From the NCBI GenBank assembly GCA_032718475.1, contig JAUCBJ010003705.1, forward strand, positions 1 to 31,625: a DNA stretch of 31,625 nt. Direction: 5' to 3'. Each line of letters starts with the position of its first letter. Within the stretch, counting starts at the first letter, position 1. Shown one piece after another: positions 1 to 9,486 of this stretch. Made by a program: the position numbers and the translations under genes. The stretch is from Nemertoderma westbladi. Lineage: Eukaryota > Xenacoelomorpha > Nemertodermatida > Nemertodermatidae. The notes under the pieces are model-generated. The model had not been told where the DNA came from and searched no databases. It worked only from the letters and a program-made list of their open reading frames with translations.

Positions 1-804
1 TTGGCGCCAGACTGTCTGGGTGACAACTCCTAATTAGGCTAATTAGACCCAAATTGACAGGTGTCATCAATTAATTAGTACAATTAAACCCTAATAGGTG
101 TCTTATGACTCCAAATAGGGTTTAATTGATTATCCTAATTAATCAGACCGTTTAGCGTCCCAACACGCAATGATTATCAGTGATGTCCAACTGTCGCAAA
201 GCCGGCCAAAGGGTGTCATAAGTGACACCGCAGCTCTTTTATTTTTAATACTTATTTATTTATATTTATATTTAATTTTAATTTATTTAATTGTATTTAT
301 TTTTACTTTATTTATTTTAGATTTACCAATAATTAGTTTTATATATTGGTTTCTATATGACCTCATTGACTTTCATCTCGTTATACTTAGACATAGGGTA
401 TACAGCTCCCTTACTGGTAACTAATTACTCTTATCTATATCCAGACAACTTTATCGTTGACCTTTGACCCCCAATTAGCTTTAACCAAGCAACAGCTTAT
501 TAATAATAGTTGTATCCAAGCGCCCCGCACCCCTCTCGTGACACCTCTGATTACTCTATGACTCACTGAGGCACAGACTATGCCTCATTGAGGCACAGAC
601 TATGCCTCACTGAGGCACTGAGGCACAGAATGTGCCTCACTGAGGCACTGAGGCACAGACTATGCCTCACTGAGGCACTGAGGAACAGACTATGCCTCAC
701 TGAGGCAAGTTGCGGGGGTGTGCCAATATGAACCCCCGCCCCCGATGTTTTTTTTGTTATAACACTAAAAAAACACAGTTTGGAATCTGAAATTTTATGA
801 CTTT
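1..804. other. Left flank of the BEL/Pao element, no gene seen
   Basis: AT-rich DNA with many short TTAATTA-type words (1-160) and a run of A/T between about 235 and 340. The open frame at 170-424 is only low-complexity Leu/Ile/Tyr and is not credible as protein. A palindromic minisatellite occupies 550-706. A G5/C5 hairpin follows at 712-739. The last five bases (800-804, acttt) are the left target duplication of the large retrotransposon. I see no exon or RNA gene. Confidence 0.6.
550..706. repeat. Minisatellite of palindromic GCCTCAcTGAGGC units
   Basis: About five copies of a roughly 17-30-bp unit (for example GCCTCACTGAGGCAC followed by TGAGGCACAGACTAT). Each contains the inverted repeat TGCCTCA-C-TGAGGCA. 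Unit length varies because the inner TGAGGCAC block is present once or twice. It is a simple tandem repeat; there are no spacers of unique sequence. Confidence 0.8.
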
Positions 805-1283
805 TGTGACGGGATCTGAGGATCCCGACCGGTTGATTTTAGTTACGCGTCACCGCACGGTTGAGAAAAGAGTTTGTTGTTGTCGTTTCAGTATTGTTAA
901 TAGGGTTGAAATATAGTATACAATATAGAATATGATAGCATGAGATAACTTGGATGTTGTACCGTTAAATTATATATTGATTGGTGACAGCGGTGACGGT
1001 ACTAAAGTGTCACCATACTGTCCTACGTGACTGAGATAACTGACCGGTAAAGTGTGCTATGCTGATAATATATATTGATTATTTCTACACTAGCTTGGCC
1101 TCTGTACCTAGCGGATGCTCTCCTCTCCCATTGGTTGATATACCAATTCTCGGCTCACACCTCTGTGGGAGTGCTTCCCCCCCGCTGCTGTCACTTTCCC
1201 TCTCCAGGAGGCTTAACCTCTGACCTCCCTTTGTGTGGCCCTTTGGGGGTTTGTTGTCCCCGTTATTGGTTGTGTGATACGAG
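805..1283 (-). repeat. 3' LTR of the outer element (truncated)
   Basis: Matches the other LTR at 20564-20862 over 805-960 (one difference) and 1235-1283 (two differences). It keeps about 274 bp (961-1234) that the other LTR has lost. Its inner end is cut: after GATACGAG (1283) the sequence jumps into internal 3' sequence (TGCGCTTCAATTCC). The LTR tip and adjoining polypurine tract are therefore deleted. Confidence 0.85.
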
Positions 1284-1740
1284 TGCGCTTCAATTCCGCT
1301 GGAACCCGATCTACTATCGGGTGTGGGGTGGACTTATCTTACTTGGAGTCGGCTTTCCAGTCCGCTCCCTCTGGGTATGATGTTACTACCCTCTCTTGGT
1401 GCAACTCCAACCTATGTTGCACCAAGACATCTGGCATCTCTGTTCGAGACAATTGTGGATTTCTCTCACACAATTTTATCTCCCCACTACTCTCTCCACT
1501 CTAACTCCACTCTGACTGACTCTAACTTCTCCACTCTCACCATGATTCTCCTCTACTTCTCTTCTACCTTCACTCTAATTTTCGGACCCTCTGTCCCTCA
1601 CTCTGCCTCTTACTACTCCCCCCCCCCCCCCACACTTGAATTGCACTCGCATCCTCTCCACGCGTTCTATACTCGATTCATATTCGCTCCTGATGAGCCT
1701 CACCCTCCCCTTCCATGCCGTCGCACTTAAGAAGCATCAA
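1284..1740 (-). other. 3' untranslated region of the outer element
   Basis: Aligns with the inner element's 10096-10400: TTCCGCTGGAAC, ATCGGGTGTGGGGTGGA and GAGTCGGCTTTCCAG occur in the same order. It is rich in CTCTAACT-like pyrimidine words and contains a C14 run near 1620. An 11-bp hairpin at 1395-1426 is seen only in this copy. Plus-strand open frames here are low-complexity and probably meaningless. Confidence 0.6.
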
Positions 1741-1978
1741 GTGTGTAGTGCTACGTCTAGTCTCCCATCCTCCTGTCATGGTCAATTGGCCCCCAGTCCC
1801 AGTAGCTAATTCGAAAAAAGGTTGCATGACTATAGTACTTACTTTGGTTATATTGGTTATATGATTATATTCTATTCTAATGATTATTACATATGTACAT
1901 ACTAATTGCACTTTTAATTAAATTTGCACTTAGGAGTTCGTATTACTTCACATGTGGTGCCTTCCAGGCATCCCCACA
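1700..1978 (-). repeat. Possible LTR (minus strand) following ORF3, partner not found
   Basis: Directly after the ORF3 stop, the minus strand reads a purine tract (1990-1979) and then TGTGGGGATGCC from 1978. This is the usual arrangement of a polypurine tract followed by the TG that starts a 3' LTR. The other end of this putative LTR was not located, so the lower coordinate is approximate. No second copy is visible to the right of ORF3. Confidence 0.35.
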
Positions 1979-1990
1979 TCTCCCCCTCTA
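1979..1990 (-). promoter_or_regulatory. Polypurine tract-like sequence beside ORF3
   Basis: Minus strand TAGAGGGGGAGA lies between the ORF3 stop codon (1995-1997) and TGTGGGGATG. In LTR elements such a tract primes plus-strand DNA synthesis immediately upstream of the 3' LTR. The assignment rests on position and composition. Confidence 0.45.
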
Positions 1991-1994
1991 AGTT

Positions 1995-4900
1995 CTAGTT
2001 TGCTCCTCCTGACTTTGGTAACCATCTCAGTTCCTTCCCTCTGTCGTCCTCCTCCCTCGGTCGCTTCCTGGTCGTCGCCGCTCCCTTGTTCTTATCCCCT
2101 TTAAGGTTCCTGATCCTTGCCGTCACTTCTCTGCTGATTCCCATCGTTGACTCATTGGGTGCTGGTGTTATTAGCTCCCGGTATCGTTTCGCGGGTGGCC
2201 CCTCCGAATGGCCCTGTTGCTTCCCCCTAGTGGCGTCCCATAGGATCACCTTCATAGCCCGCGGCACATGCTCCGCCAAGAAATCTCTGAACTCTCCCCG
2301 GTTCTGTGGCGTCCACCTGTCTAAATACCTCTGCGTATTTATCACTCTGGCATACGACGCCGCCGTTGACACTTCCTGATAAGTAAACGGAAGTCTCCGT
2401 TTAATGATTTCCAGGTGGGCCTCCTGGTTGATATTAAAGAAGCTCCACCGGAATTCCTGGGCCTTCATCCGCTGCCGGGTCATGGCGCCGACATCGGCCC
2501 ACTCCTCGAAGATCCTAAACTTCTCCTCATCGTCCATCCAGTCGCACTGGCGTCCGTAGTGCCCCCGGAAGTTGCACTTAGAACACCGGTTGTGCAATCG
2601 TGGACACGTCCCCATCCTATGACTCATTCTCGCGGCAGTAGAGGCAACTCGTCCCCTTCTGGAATCGATACAAGCAGCTCCTTTCCTGGTGAGTTTGCCT
2701 CCCGCAGTAATCGCAGCTGAGTACCAATGCCTCCCGCCCCACGTCGTCTTTCGTCCCAAGCGATCTCCTCGGTCTATGGAGTCGCTGGTAAGCGAACTTC
2801 TGGACGTTAGCGTCCCTGTCCACGTCTATCTCCTCACCTCGCCTGGGCATCGTCTCTCCGAAAACTACCCGTGGTGCTGTTCCCGGTTGCTCGCCCAACC
2901 TGATGGTGCTCCCCGCGAAATCCATCGCCGGCTCCTCATGCACCCAGGCCCGCTTGCCGGGTCTATCCCAGAAGGCCCTCGCCCCGCTGGCCGTCACCAC
3001 TCTCCCGCCAACCCAGTCCGTGTCCGAGTGGCCGATTCTCCTGATGGGCAGCATCTCTCCGAACTCGTCGTCATCCTCGTCCTCCTCTGGGAGTGGCTCC
3101 AAACCCGGGATCCTGGTGGATCCACTGTGTCCCTTCCCACCTTGGCTTTCGCCCATGACTCTCCATCCTTCCAGTTCCCCTGTCCTTCTCTCCGCGAAAT
3201 CGCCCTCGGCGCCCGCTGGTATGGGCGTTGTCTGCAATCCCGATGTCGACTGTTTCGGTGATCCCACCGTCCACCCCAATTCTCGCCCTAGAGACTCGCC
3301 CGAACTCCCTGATGTCCAGTGTAGATCGTCTAAGGCCGCCTGTTCCTCGAACCCGTAGCCCTCTCCTCTAGCTTCCGCCTCCCTTTCTTCTGCCTCCCTC
3401 CTTTCTCATCTAGCGATTTCTTCCAATCGCTTCGCCTCTCGTCTATCCGCCTCTAGCTGCTCCCACCTCTGATATGGCGTATCCACCTCCCTGTCTACTA
3501 GATATCGGCAGTTATAATATACCGACTTGCCCTTCAGCCCCGGGTGGTCTACCAGACCCTCGAAAGCCACTTTGAAGGCTCTTCTGTAGTTCAGGGGTGA
3601 TCCCGATAGCAGGAATGCCATTGGTTCTCTCTCGATAACCACGGTCATGAATAGGTTTAGCAAACCTATCATTATCCAGTCCTCCTGCAGGATATATCGC
3701 TTCTGATATATCTTTATCGCTCCTCTCCGGAATTGATACACCTCTTGCTTCCCCGGTCTCGCTCCCCACTTCAGCGAGTTCGTCAACTCCGCTCCGTACT
3801 CCTCCCTGAATTTACCCCAGTCCATTGGCTTGTGGCATACGAGCCCCATTAGCTGGCGGCCATCGCCACCGCTCCACAATGGCCCGCGTTCTCTACTAGT
3901 CCCAAACCGTCTGGCGCTGTCATAGCCATGTAGACCGTTTGCATGTCCAGGAGGTTGGGGGTCTCCGGACCGATGATCCTCTCAGCATCGTCGTGGATCG
4001 CCGATCCCACCTTTATTATTGACTTCTCTCTAACTAGGCTCCGCACCGCCTTTGGCAACCGGTTTAGCTTCGGCCCATTCTTCTTCCCATACGTTCCTAG
4101 ATCGAACAGGAATATATCCCCATTTGGCGCGGCCAAATGCAGGAGTATGGTTCTGGCCGACCTCGCCGACCCTCTTCTCAAACCTTCCTCATCCTCCACG
4201 GTCCCCTCATCGTCTAGGACCATGTATCCTCCCCTGCTGACGGACTCTACGAACCTCTTCCAGTCCTTTCTCGGTGGTTCCTTTGGATACTTCGGTATCC
4301 CGAACTTTCGCCTCGTCTCCCTTTACCACGTAGTGGAAATGCTCGAAGATCGCGTTGTCTAGCGACGGTATCCCGTAGGTCCCGACCAGCCGCTGTTCGT
4401 GCACCTCCCTGAAATGGTCCTGCAGCGCATCGTCGCGGATAGCCGATCCCACCTTTATCGTTGACTTCTCTCTTACTAGGCTCTGCACCGCCTTTGGCAA
4501 CCGGTTTAACTTCGGCCCATTCTTCTTCCCATACGTTCCCAGATCAAACAGGAATATATCCCCATTTGGCGTGGCCAAATGCAGGAGTATGGTTCTGGCC
4601 GACCCCGCCGACCCTCTTCTCGAGCCTTCCTCGTCCTCCACGGTCCCCTCATCGTCTAGGACCATGTATCCTCCCCTGCTGACGGACTCTACGAACCTCT
4701 TCCAGTCCTTTCTCGGTGGTTCCTTTGGATACTTCGGTATCCCGAACTTCGCCTCGTCTCCCTTTACCACATGTGGAAATGCTCGAAGATCGCGTTGTCT
4801 AGCGACGGTGTCCTGTAGGTCCCGACCTGCCGCTGTTTGTGCACCTCCCTGAAATGGTCCTGCAGTGCTCGTGCCTTGTGACCCTTCTCTAACCGCTCAT

Positions 4901-5003
4901 AGTATCCCCTCGTATTCTCTTCCGGATGCCTTTCGGTGAAATCCACCAGTATCTCCTTTCCTCCCAACTCCGCCTTTCTCTTTCTAACAAGTTTCTCCGC
5001 CAT
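1995..5003 (-). pseudogene. ORF3: 3'-5' exonuclease-like domain plus CCHC zinc knuckles, broken by frameshifts
   Basis: The ATG at 5003 (context TTCAAAATGGCGG) opens a basic N-terminus (KLVRKRKAELG). A domain resembling DEDD 3'-5' exonucleases (WRN/EXD type) follows: YMVLDDEGT fits Exo I (D-x-E), then ILLHLATPNGDIFLFDLGTYG, then IIKVGSAIHDDAERI fits Exo II. YILQEDWIMIGLLNLF is a weaker fit to Exo III. Next come an acidic stretch (PLPEEDEDDDEFGE), zinc knuckles CDYCGRQTHQERSC and CSKCNFRGHYGRQC with a C-x2-C between them, and a basic tail. The frame breaks near 4785, 3870, 3405 and 2625, and a 442-bp tandem duplication lies inside. Without these it would be roughly 870 residues. It lies between the repeat-rich 3' UTR and the 3' LTR of the outer element, on the same strand, and is absent from the nested relative. 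It could be a captured host gene, a third element ORF, or the gag-like gene of another LTR element. The exonuclease call is moderate and rests on motifs only. Confidence 0.6.
3985..4868. repeat. 442-bp tandem duplication inside ORF3
   Basis: 3985-4426 and 4427-4868 are near-identical. Shared landmarks include CCGATCCCACC (4002/4444), CATGTATCCTCC (4221/4663) and CCTGAAATGGTCC. The copies differ by scattered substitutions and short indels. One indel near 4768-4775 shifts the reading frame in the right-hand copy. The duplicated part covers the linker and the Exo I to Exo II portion of the exonuclease-like domain. Confidence 0.9.
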
Positions 5004-5465
5004 TTTGAACCCTCCCGATCGCTCAACTATAAGGTGGGGCCTTGCCAAGGCACAATATAAGTGAGTGATGTAGTTAGGATGGTCTGTACGGTCCGATAAT
5101 GGCCTATCTCTGTCTGAAATGCTAGGTTATTGCTTAATTTCCTTACTTTTATTTCCTAAAAGTGCCAAATTTACTAAATTCCCTAATTTTGTCAGTTACT
5201 TTAATTATATTCTAGAATATCTTGCCTACTGTTACCATAATTTGTCTAATTTTTTATTTTTAATATTTATTTAATCCTACAACTGTGCTATCAGTATCTA
5301 CTAATGGATTATTTCTTCTTTTAATCCATATTCTGGCCTACTCTATGGGCTTGTGCAGTACAGTAGTATGTCTCGTGTGGCCTACACGATTTGTCCTGCT
5401 GTACCCACGTGCCCCCCTCTCACTACTCACTACTAACTCTGCTAACTTTCTAACTAATTTCTACT
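5004..5465. other. AT-rich stretch between ORF3 and the tandem repeats
   Basis: No convincing coding sequence. It contains the small hairpin GCCTTG-G-CAAGGC (about 5041-5053) just upstream of ORF3 and AT-rich DNA. A run at 5370-5400 reads CGTGTGGCCTACACG. It may hold the promoter or 5' LTR remnant of ORF3, but I could not find a copy of the ORF3-side LTR here. Confidence 0.4.
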
Positions 5466-6290
5466 AACTCTTACTAACTCCTACTACTAACGGTACTACA
5501 CGTACCCTCTTACTACCAACTCTTGCTACTAACGGTACTACACATACCCTCTTACTGACTCTTCTACTAATGGTACTACACATACCCTCTTACTAAATCT
5601 TCTACTAACGGTACTACGTACCCTCTTACTAACTAACTCCACTAACTCTTACTAATGGTACTACGTACCCTCTTACTAACTAACTCCACTAACTCTTACT
5701 AACGGTACTATGTACCTTCTTACTAACTAACTCCACTATCTCTTACTAACGGTACTACATACCCTCTTACTAACTAACTCCACTAACTCTTACTAACGGT
5801 GCTACATACCCTCTTACTACTAACTCCACTAACTCTTACTAACGGTACTACATACACTCTTACTAACTAACTCCACTGACTCTTACTAATGGTACTACGT
5901 ACCCTCTTACTAACTAACTCCACTAACTCTTACTAACGGTACTATGTACCTTCTTACTAACTAACTCCACTATCTCTTACTAACGGTACTACATACCCTC
6001 TTACTAACTAACTCCACTAACTCTTACTAACGGTGCTACATACCCTCTTACTACTAACTCCACTAACTCTTACTAACGGTACTACATACACTCTTACTAA
6101 CTAACTCCACTAACTCTTACTAACGGTACTATGTACCCTCTTACTAATAACTCCACTAACTCTTACTAACGGTACTACGTACCCTCTTACTACTAACTAA
6201 CTCTCTAACTAACGGTACTACGTACCCTCTTACTACTAACTAACTATCTAACTAACGGTACTATGTACCCTCTTACTACTCTTACTAACT
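5466..6290. repeat. 47-bp tandem repeat array with 234-bp higher-order period
   Basis: About 17 units built on CTCTTACTAAC, TAACTCCACT and GGTACTACGTACC. Successive GGTACTA words are about 47 bp apart (5657, 5704, 5751). A block of five units with the same variant order occurs twice (5654 onward and 5888 onward, offset 234 bp). It lies in the 3' untranslated part of the outer element, corresponding to the array at 10620-11410 in the nested element. Confidence 0.88.
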
Positions 6291-6401
6291 TCTATCTGCC
6301 TACTTACTTACTACTTACCTACTATGTACTATTACTTTCCTTTCTCTTACTCTCTTTCTATTATTTTATTTTTATTTATTTATTTTTTTTTATATTTGTG
6401 T

Positions 6402-6452
6402 GGGAAGGGCGTCTCGCCCTCAATCCCACCCCCCTCAGTCCAGCACTTGGAC
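6402..6452 (-). promoter_or_regulatory. Two hairpins just downstream of the outer pol stop
   Basis: AGGGCG-tct-CGCCCT (6406-6420), framed by GGGA and TCCC, is followed by GTCCA-gcact-TGGAC (6438-6452). The same pair stands at the matching place in the nested element (11565-11616). This is about ten bases past the integrase stop in transcript sense. It may be an RNA element, such as a 3'-end or packaging signal. Confidence 0.5.
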
Positions 6453-6461
6453 AACTAAACT

Positions 6462-7763
6462 CTACGGTGCCCCTTCTAGCAGGCAACATTTGCCTACAGC
6501 CCTCCTGTAGGTCTTCCTGTCTTTCGCTACTATCTTACCCCCTATCCGCACTTCCACCGATCGGACTCTTCCATCCTCGTCGGAGTAAGTGTCCACTATT
6601 CTTGCTAATCTCCATTGATTGTTGATAATGGTGTCGTCCGTGACGATCACCAAATCACCCTTCTTTAACTCTCTAGTGGTATTTCTCCACTTACTCCTCC
6701 TATGTAGCGTGGGTAGGTATTCCTCGACCCACCTCCTCCAGTACTCCGCGCTTATCGCCTTAGCGACTTTCCAACTCTGTCGGGAGTGTATATCGTCTGG
6801 GTCTACACCCCACATGTCGATGGTCGCTGGCCTCTCCAGTAGAAAGTGACTGGGTGTCAGCACATCTAATGATTCTGGGTCATCATTTTCTGGGTATAGC
6901 AGTCTGCTATTAATGATACCCTCGCACTTAGCTAGCACCGTCTTTAGTACATCTTCTGTTACCATGTGGGTGTTCATCAACTTCGTCATCAGATGCTTGG
7001 AACTACCCACGAGTCTCTCGACGCACCCTAAAGTATGCGGAGCATACGGTGTCCTCCTTTCCCACTTCACCTGTCGTCTTCTTATGGCTACCCTGACTTC
7101 CTCCCCTTCCACGATGTCCAAGGCCTCTGCCAGCTCGCTCTCCACCCCCACAAAGTTGGTTCCATTATCGGAGTATATTACCGCGATTGTCCCACCTTTG
7201 CGATCTCTGAACCTCTCTAGGGCATTGATGAATGCCGATGCGGTTGCGTCTTGGGTGAGTTCTATTCCTACCGCCCGTGTGTTATTACATACGAAGATAA
7301 TGCCGTAGCGCTTCTCCGTGTGCCGCATCACCCTGATCTTTATCGGCCCGAACATATCTACACCGCAGTGCGTAAATGGCGGGTCGTGCTGTCTCACCCT
7401 GCTGGCCGGTAATGGTGCCATCTCTTGTACGGCCCGCTCCTTCCTCATCCGTCGGCAGGTCTGGCACTGCCCCACTATCGCCTTCACCTTCTTCCTTAGC
7501 TGTGTGATCCAGAAGGTCCTCCGTATCTCTGTGAGGGTCCGGTTGGTGCCCCCGTGCAATATCGACTTGTGGGAGTCCCAAATGATCTGGTGGACCATCG
7601 GCGACCTATTCGGAATGATGATGGGTTTCGGTGGGATAATGAGGCTGTTGTTATTTAGCACTCTGGAGTTCATTACTAAGATCCCATCGTCATTGAGTTG
7701 TGGCAACAGTGTGATGACCTTGCTGTCCCGTCGAAGATGTTGTTGTTTACCAACGCGCTCCAT
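6462..7763 (-). CDS. BEL/Pao integrase (C-terminal part of Pol)
   Basis: 433-residue open frame that inserts element cDNA into host DNA. An HHCC zinc-binding region spans about residues 58-103 (H65, H70, CQTC at 100-103). The catalytic core has D136 in GVDMFGP, D199 in YSDNGTNF and E249 in CVERLVGSSK, about 49 residues after D199 as expected in this family. SRLLYPENDDPESLDVLTPS and HFLL are the typical BEL/Pao continuation. A DUF5641-like tail with YWRRWVEEYLPTL and KWR occupies about 340-425. All catalytic residues are present. The frame overlaps the RNase H-side frame (8313-7747) out of phase, so one frameshift separates it from upstream pol. It ends just before the conserved 3' hairpins. 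Confidence 0.9.
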   Translation of the reverse strand: MERVGKQQHLRRDSKVITLLPQLNDDGILVMNSRVLNNNSLIIPPKPIIIPNRSPMVHQIIWDSHKSILHGGTNRTLTEIRRTFWITQLRKKVKAIVGQCQTCRRMRKERAVQEMAPLPASRVRQHDPPFTHCGVDMFGPIKIRVMRHTEKRYGIIFVCNNTRAVGIELTQDATASAFINALERFRDRKGGTIAVIYSDNGTNFVGVESELAEALDIVEGEEVRVAIRRRQVKWERRTPYAPHTLGCVERLVGSSKHLMTKLMNTHMVTEDVLKTVLAKCEGIINSRLLYPENDDPESLDVLTPSHFLLERPATIDMWGVDPDDIHSRQSWKVAKAISAEYWRRWVEEYLPTLHRRSKWRNTTRELKKGDLVIVTDDTIINNQWRLARIVDTYSDEDGRVRSVEVRIGGKIVAKDRKTYRRAVGKCCLLEGAP

Positions 7764-8322
7764 TTCGTCGCCGTAGTTCTTTCACTGTTCGTAGTGAATC
7801 ACGGCCTTGGCCGCTCCCATTGATGTTTGGTTTCTTCTTGGTGTCTTTGCCGACTCCCTTGAGGAAATCCCCGAAGGCTCTCCAGTACGCCACTAACTTA
7901 TTGGTCTTGTACCAACTTGAGCTGTAGCTGAGGAGTTTGTCCGTTGGGTTATCGCATGGTTCTTCTGGTTTTGGTTGCACGTCCCTGATCTCCCTCACCA
8001 TCTGACTATATATCTCTTCACCTTCTGCGTCTCCTCCCTCTTCCTCTAGTGTTACTTCCTCTGAGCCCGGGTCCACCTTCTTCATCAGTGGCCAGGCTGT
8101 CTTATCGTTCAGGAATTGTGGCCCGTGCTGCCACAATACTTCCTTCTTCAAGAAAGTGTGGCGTGCCATGCCCCTCGATAACAAGTCCGCTGGGTTCTCG
8201 TCCGTTGGGCAGTAGTGCCACCTTTCCAATTCCGTCGTCGCCCTTATTTCGTCCACCCTGTTTGCGACGAATATAGGGTATCTCGTCTTCTCATTATGTA
8301 GCCAACCAAGCACTACCAGTAT
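7747..8322 (-). pseudogene. BEL/Pao RNase H C-terminus and integrase linker
   Basis: LGWLHNEKTRYPIFVANRVDEI and WHYCPTDENPADLLSRG are the conserved end of BEL/Pao RNase H, including the last Asp in NPADLLSRG. A linker to integrase follows. The upstream half of RNase H (9488-8905) is separated from it by an inserted non-LTR fragment. The short segment that normally carries the middle catalytic Asp (TDS/SDS before VVLGWL) is missing. Integrase continues in another frame from 7763. Confidence 0.8.
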
Positions 8323-8904
8323 GTTCAGTAGTATGTTTCCACTATGTTGGGAATAGCATCCATCAGGTAAGCTGTTTGTTCTTTTTGTATTTACATTATT
8401 TATTTATTTATTTGATTTATTTTACATTACGTACGTACTTACTATATATACATTTTCTTTTTTTTTTATACCGCCCTGACTGGCTTCTTTTTGGACAAAT
8501 TAAGTGTTAATCAATTAGTTATTGGGTATGACTGTTGATAACAATTATAATTAATTACATCGCATTTTCTACCGTGTCCGTTTGAATCTGTATTTGTGTC
8601 TTGTCATTGATCCCGCTTGCATATCATTAGTTTATCATTATTGTTAATCGATTAATTATTATTACTTATGAATCATACACTTATTGTTCTCGTTCCCTAG
8701 TGGTCTGCTGCATGCTATAGTTTGTCACATTGTTCTTGTTATTGTTTTTATGACTGCTTACAAATGTACTGTATTTGTTTGTATCAATGTTGTGTCTTCC
8801 TTACATATATTGTTATGTTACCTGTTTGTATTTTTCTGTTACTTTCTTTCATCAGTCGCTTGTGGAACTTAATTATGTCAATAAACTAATCTAATCTAAT
8901 CTGG
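8323..8904 (+). mobile_element. 3' end of a 5'-truncated non-LTR retrotransposon
   Basis: Non-coding AT-rich sequence interrupts RNase H. On the plus strand it ends with AATAAA and a short TAATC microsatellite (about 8881-8903), the kind of 3' tail seen in CR1/L2-like and related LINEs. Junctions were placed where the BEL/Pao reading frames stop and resume (LELTAVRLGVRA on one side, VVLGWL on the other). I see no target duplication. About 30 RNase H codons are missing, so the insertion seems accompanied by a deletion. No ORF2 residue is left to assign a clade. Confidence 0.5.
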
Positions 8905-9486
8905 CCCTTACTCCTAATCTAACAGCTGTCAACTCGAGTTTCGGGACCGATGCTGAATCTGGCGGCGTCGACTTTGATTTGCTGAATGCAAGTCTGGGCT
9001 TATGAGCCCCCTCCCGTTGTACTAGGTAGAGTGCCGCTCCGTATGCTTCCAACGACGCATCAGAGAACATGTGTAGATCCAGATTGGTCATGTCCCCATT
9101 CGGGAAATACATGCGTGTCATGCTGTATGTCCAAATCTGTTCTAAACTCTCTGTCCACTTGCTCCACTGCTTGCTGATCTCTTCCGGGACCTCTGTATCC
9201 CACTTGTCCTTTAGCTTATATACTTTCTTAAGTATTTGCTTCCCCATGACTAATAGTAGGGATGCTAGGCCTAGGGGATCGTATTTCCTTGTTATGTACG
9301 ATACATAGCCCCACTTTGTGTGGATGTCCGCGCCCTCTTGGCTCAGTTGGTACTTGAACTCGTCTGTCTCTCGGTCCACACGATCCCTAATTCCTTCTGT
9401 TGGGACTCTACCCTTTTGTTCGCCATGTCCTGTCCCTTGGCTGTCGTGGGATTATCCATGGTCGACTCTGACCTCCTGTCCTCTAT
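8905..9486 (-). pseudogene. BEL/Pao RT C-terminus and RNase H N-terminus (outer element)
   Basis: Continues the RT interrupted at 17380. Visible are GIVW and, after a frameshift, DRETDEFKYQLS, then the thumb motif YDPLGLASLLLVMGK and the RNase H start LHMFSDASLEAYGAALYL (first catalytic Asp). VPKLELTAVRLGVRA follows (catalytic Glu). This order is diagnostic of BEL/Pao Pol. The main frame spans 9379-8891, with an overlapping frame upstream. The right edge is the target duplication tctat (9482-9486) of the nested element. Confidence 0.88.

Noticed and set aside
1-30. TGGCGCCAGAC near the window start as a tRNA primer-binding site
   Set aside because: Nothing to its left is visible and no LTR or retroelement gene follows on the plus strand within 800 bp.
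170-424. 84-codon hydrophobic ORF
   Set aside because: Translation of an A/T-rich low-complexity stretch with no other support.
550-706. Regular short repeats resembling a CRISPR array
   Set aside because: There are no unique spacers, the unit is itself palindromic and variable in length, and the context is animal DNA.
1075-1730. Several overlapping plus-strand frames
   Set aside because: They lie in LTR/3' UTR sequence of the minus-strand element and are pyrimidine-rich low complexity.
5285-5467. 60-codon plus-strand ORF
   Set aside because: Random frame in AT-rich DNA next to the tandem array; no motif, no repeat-free support.
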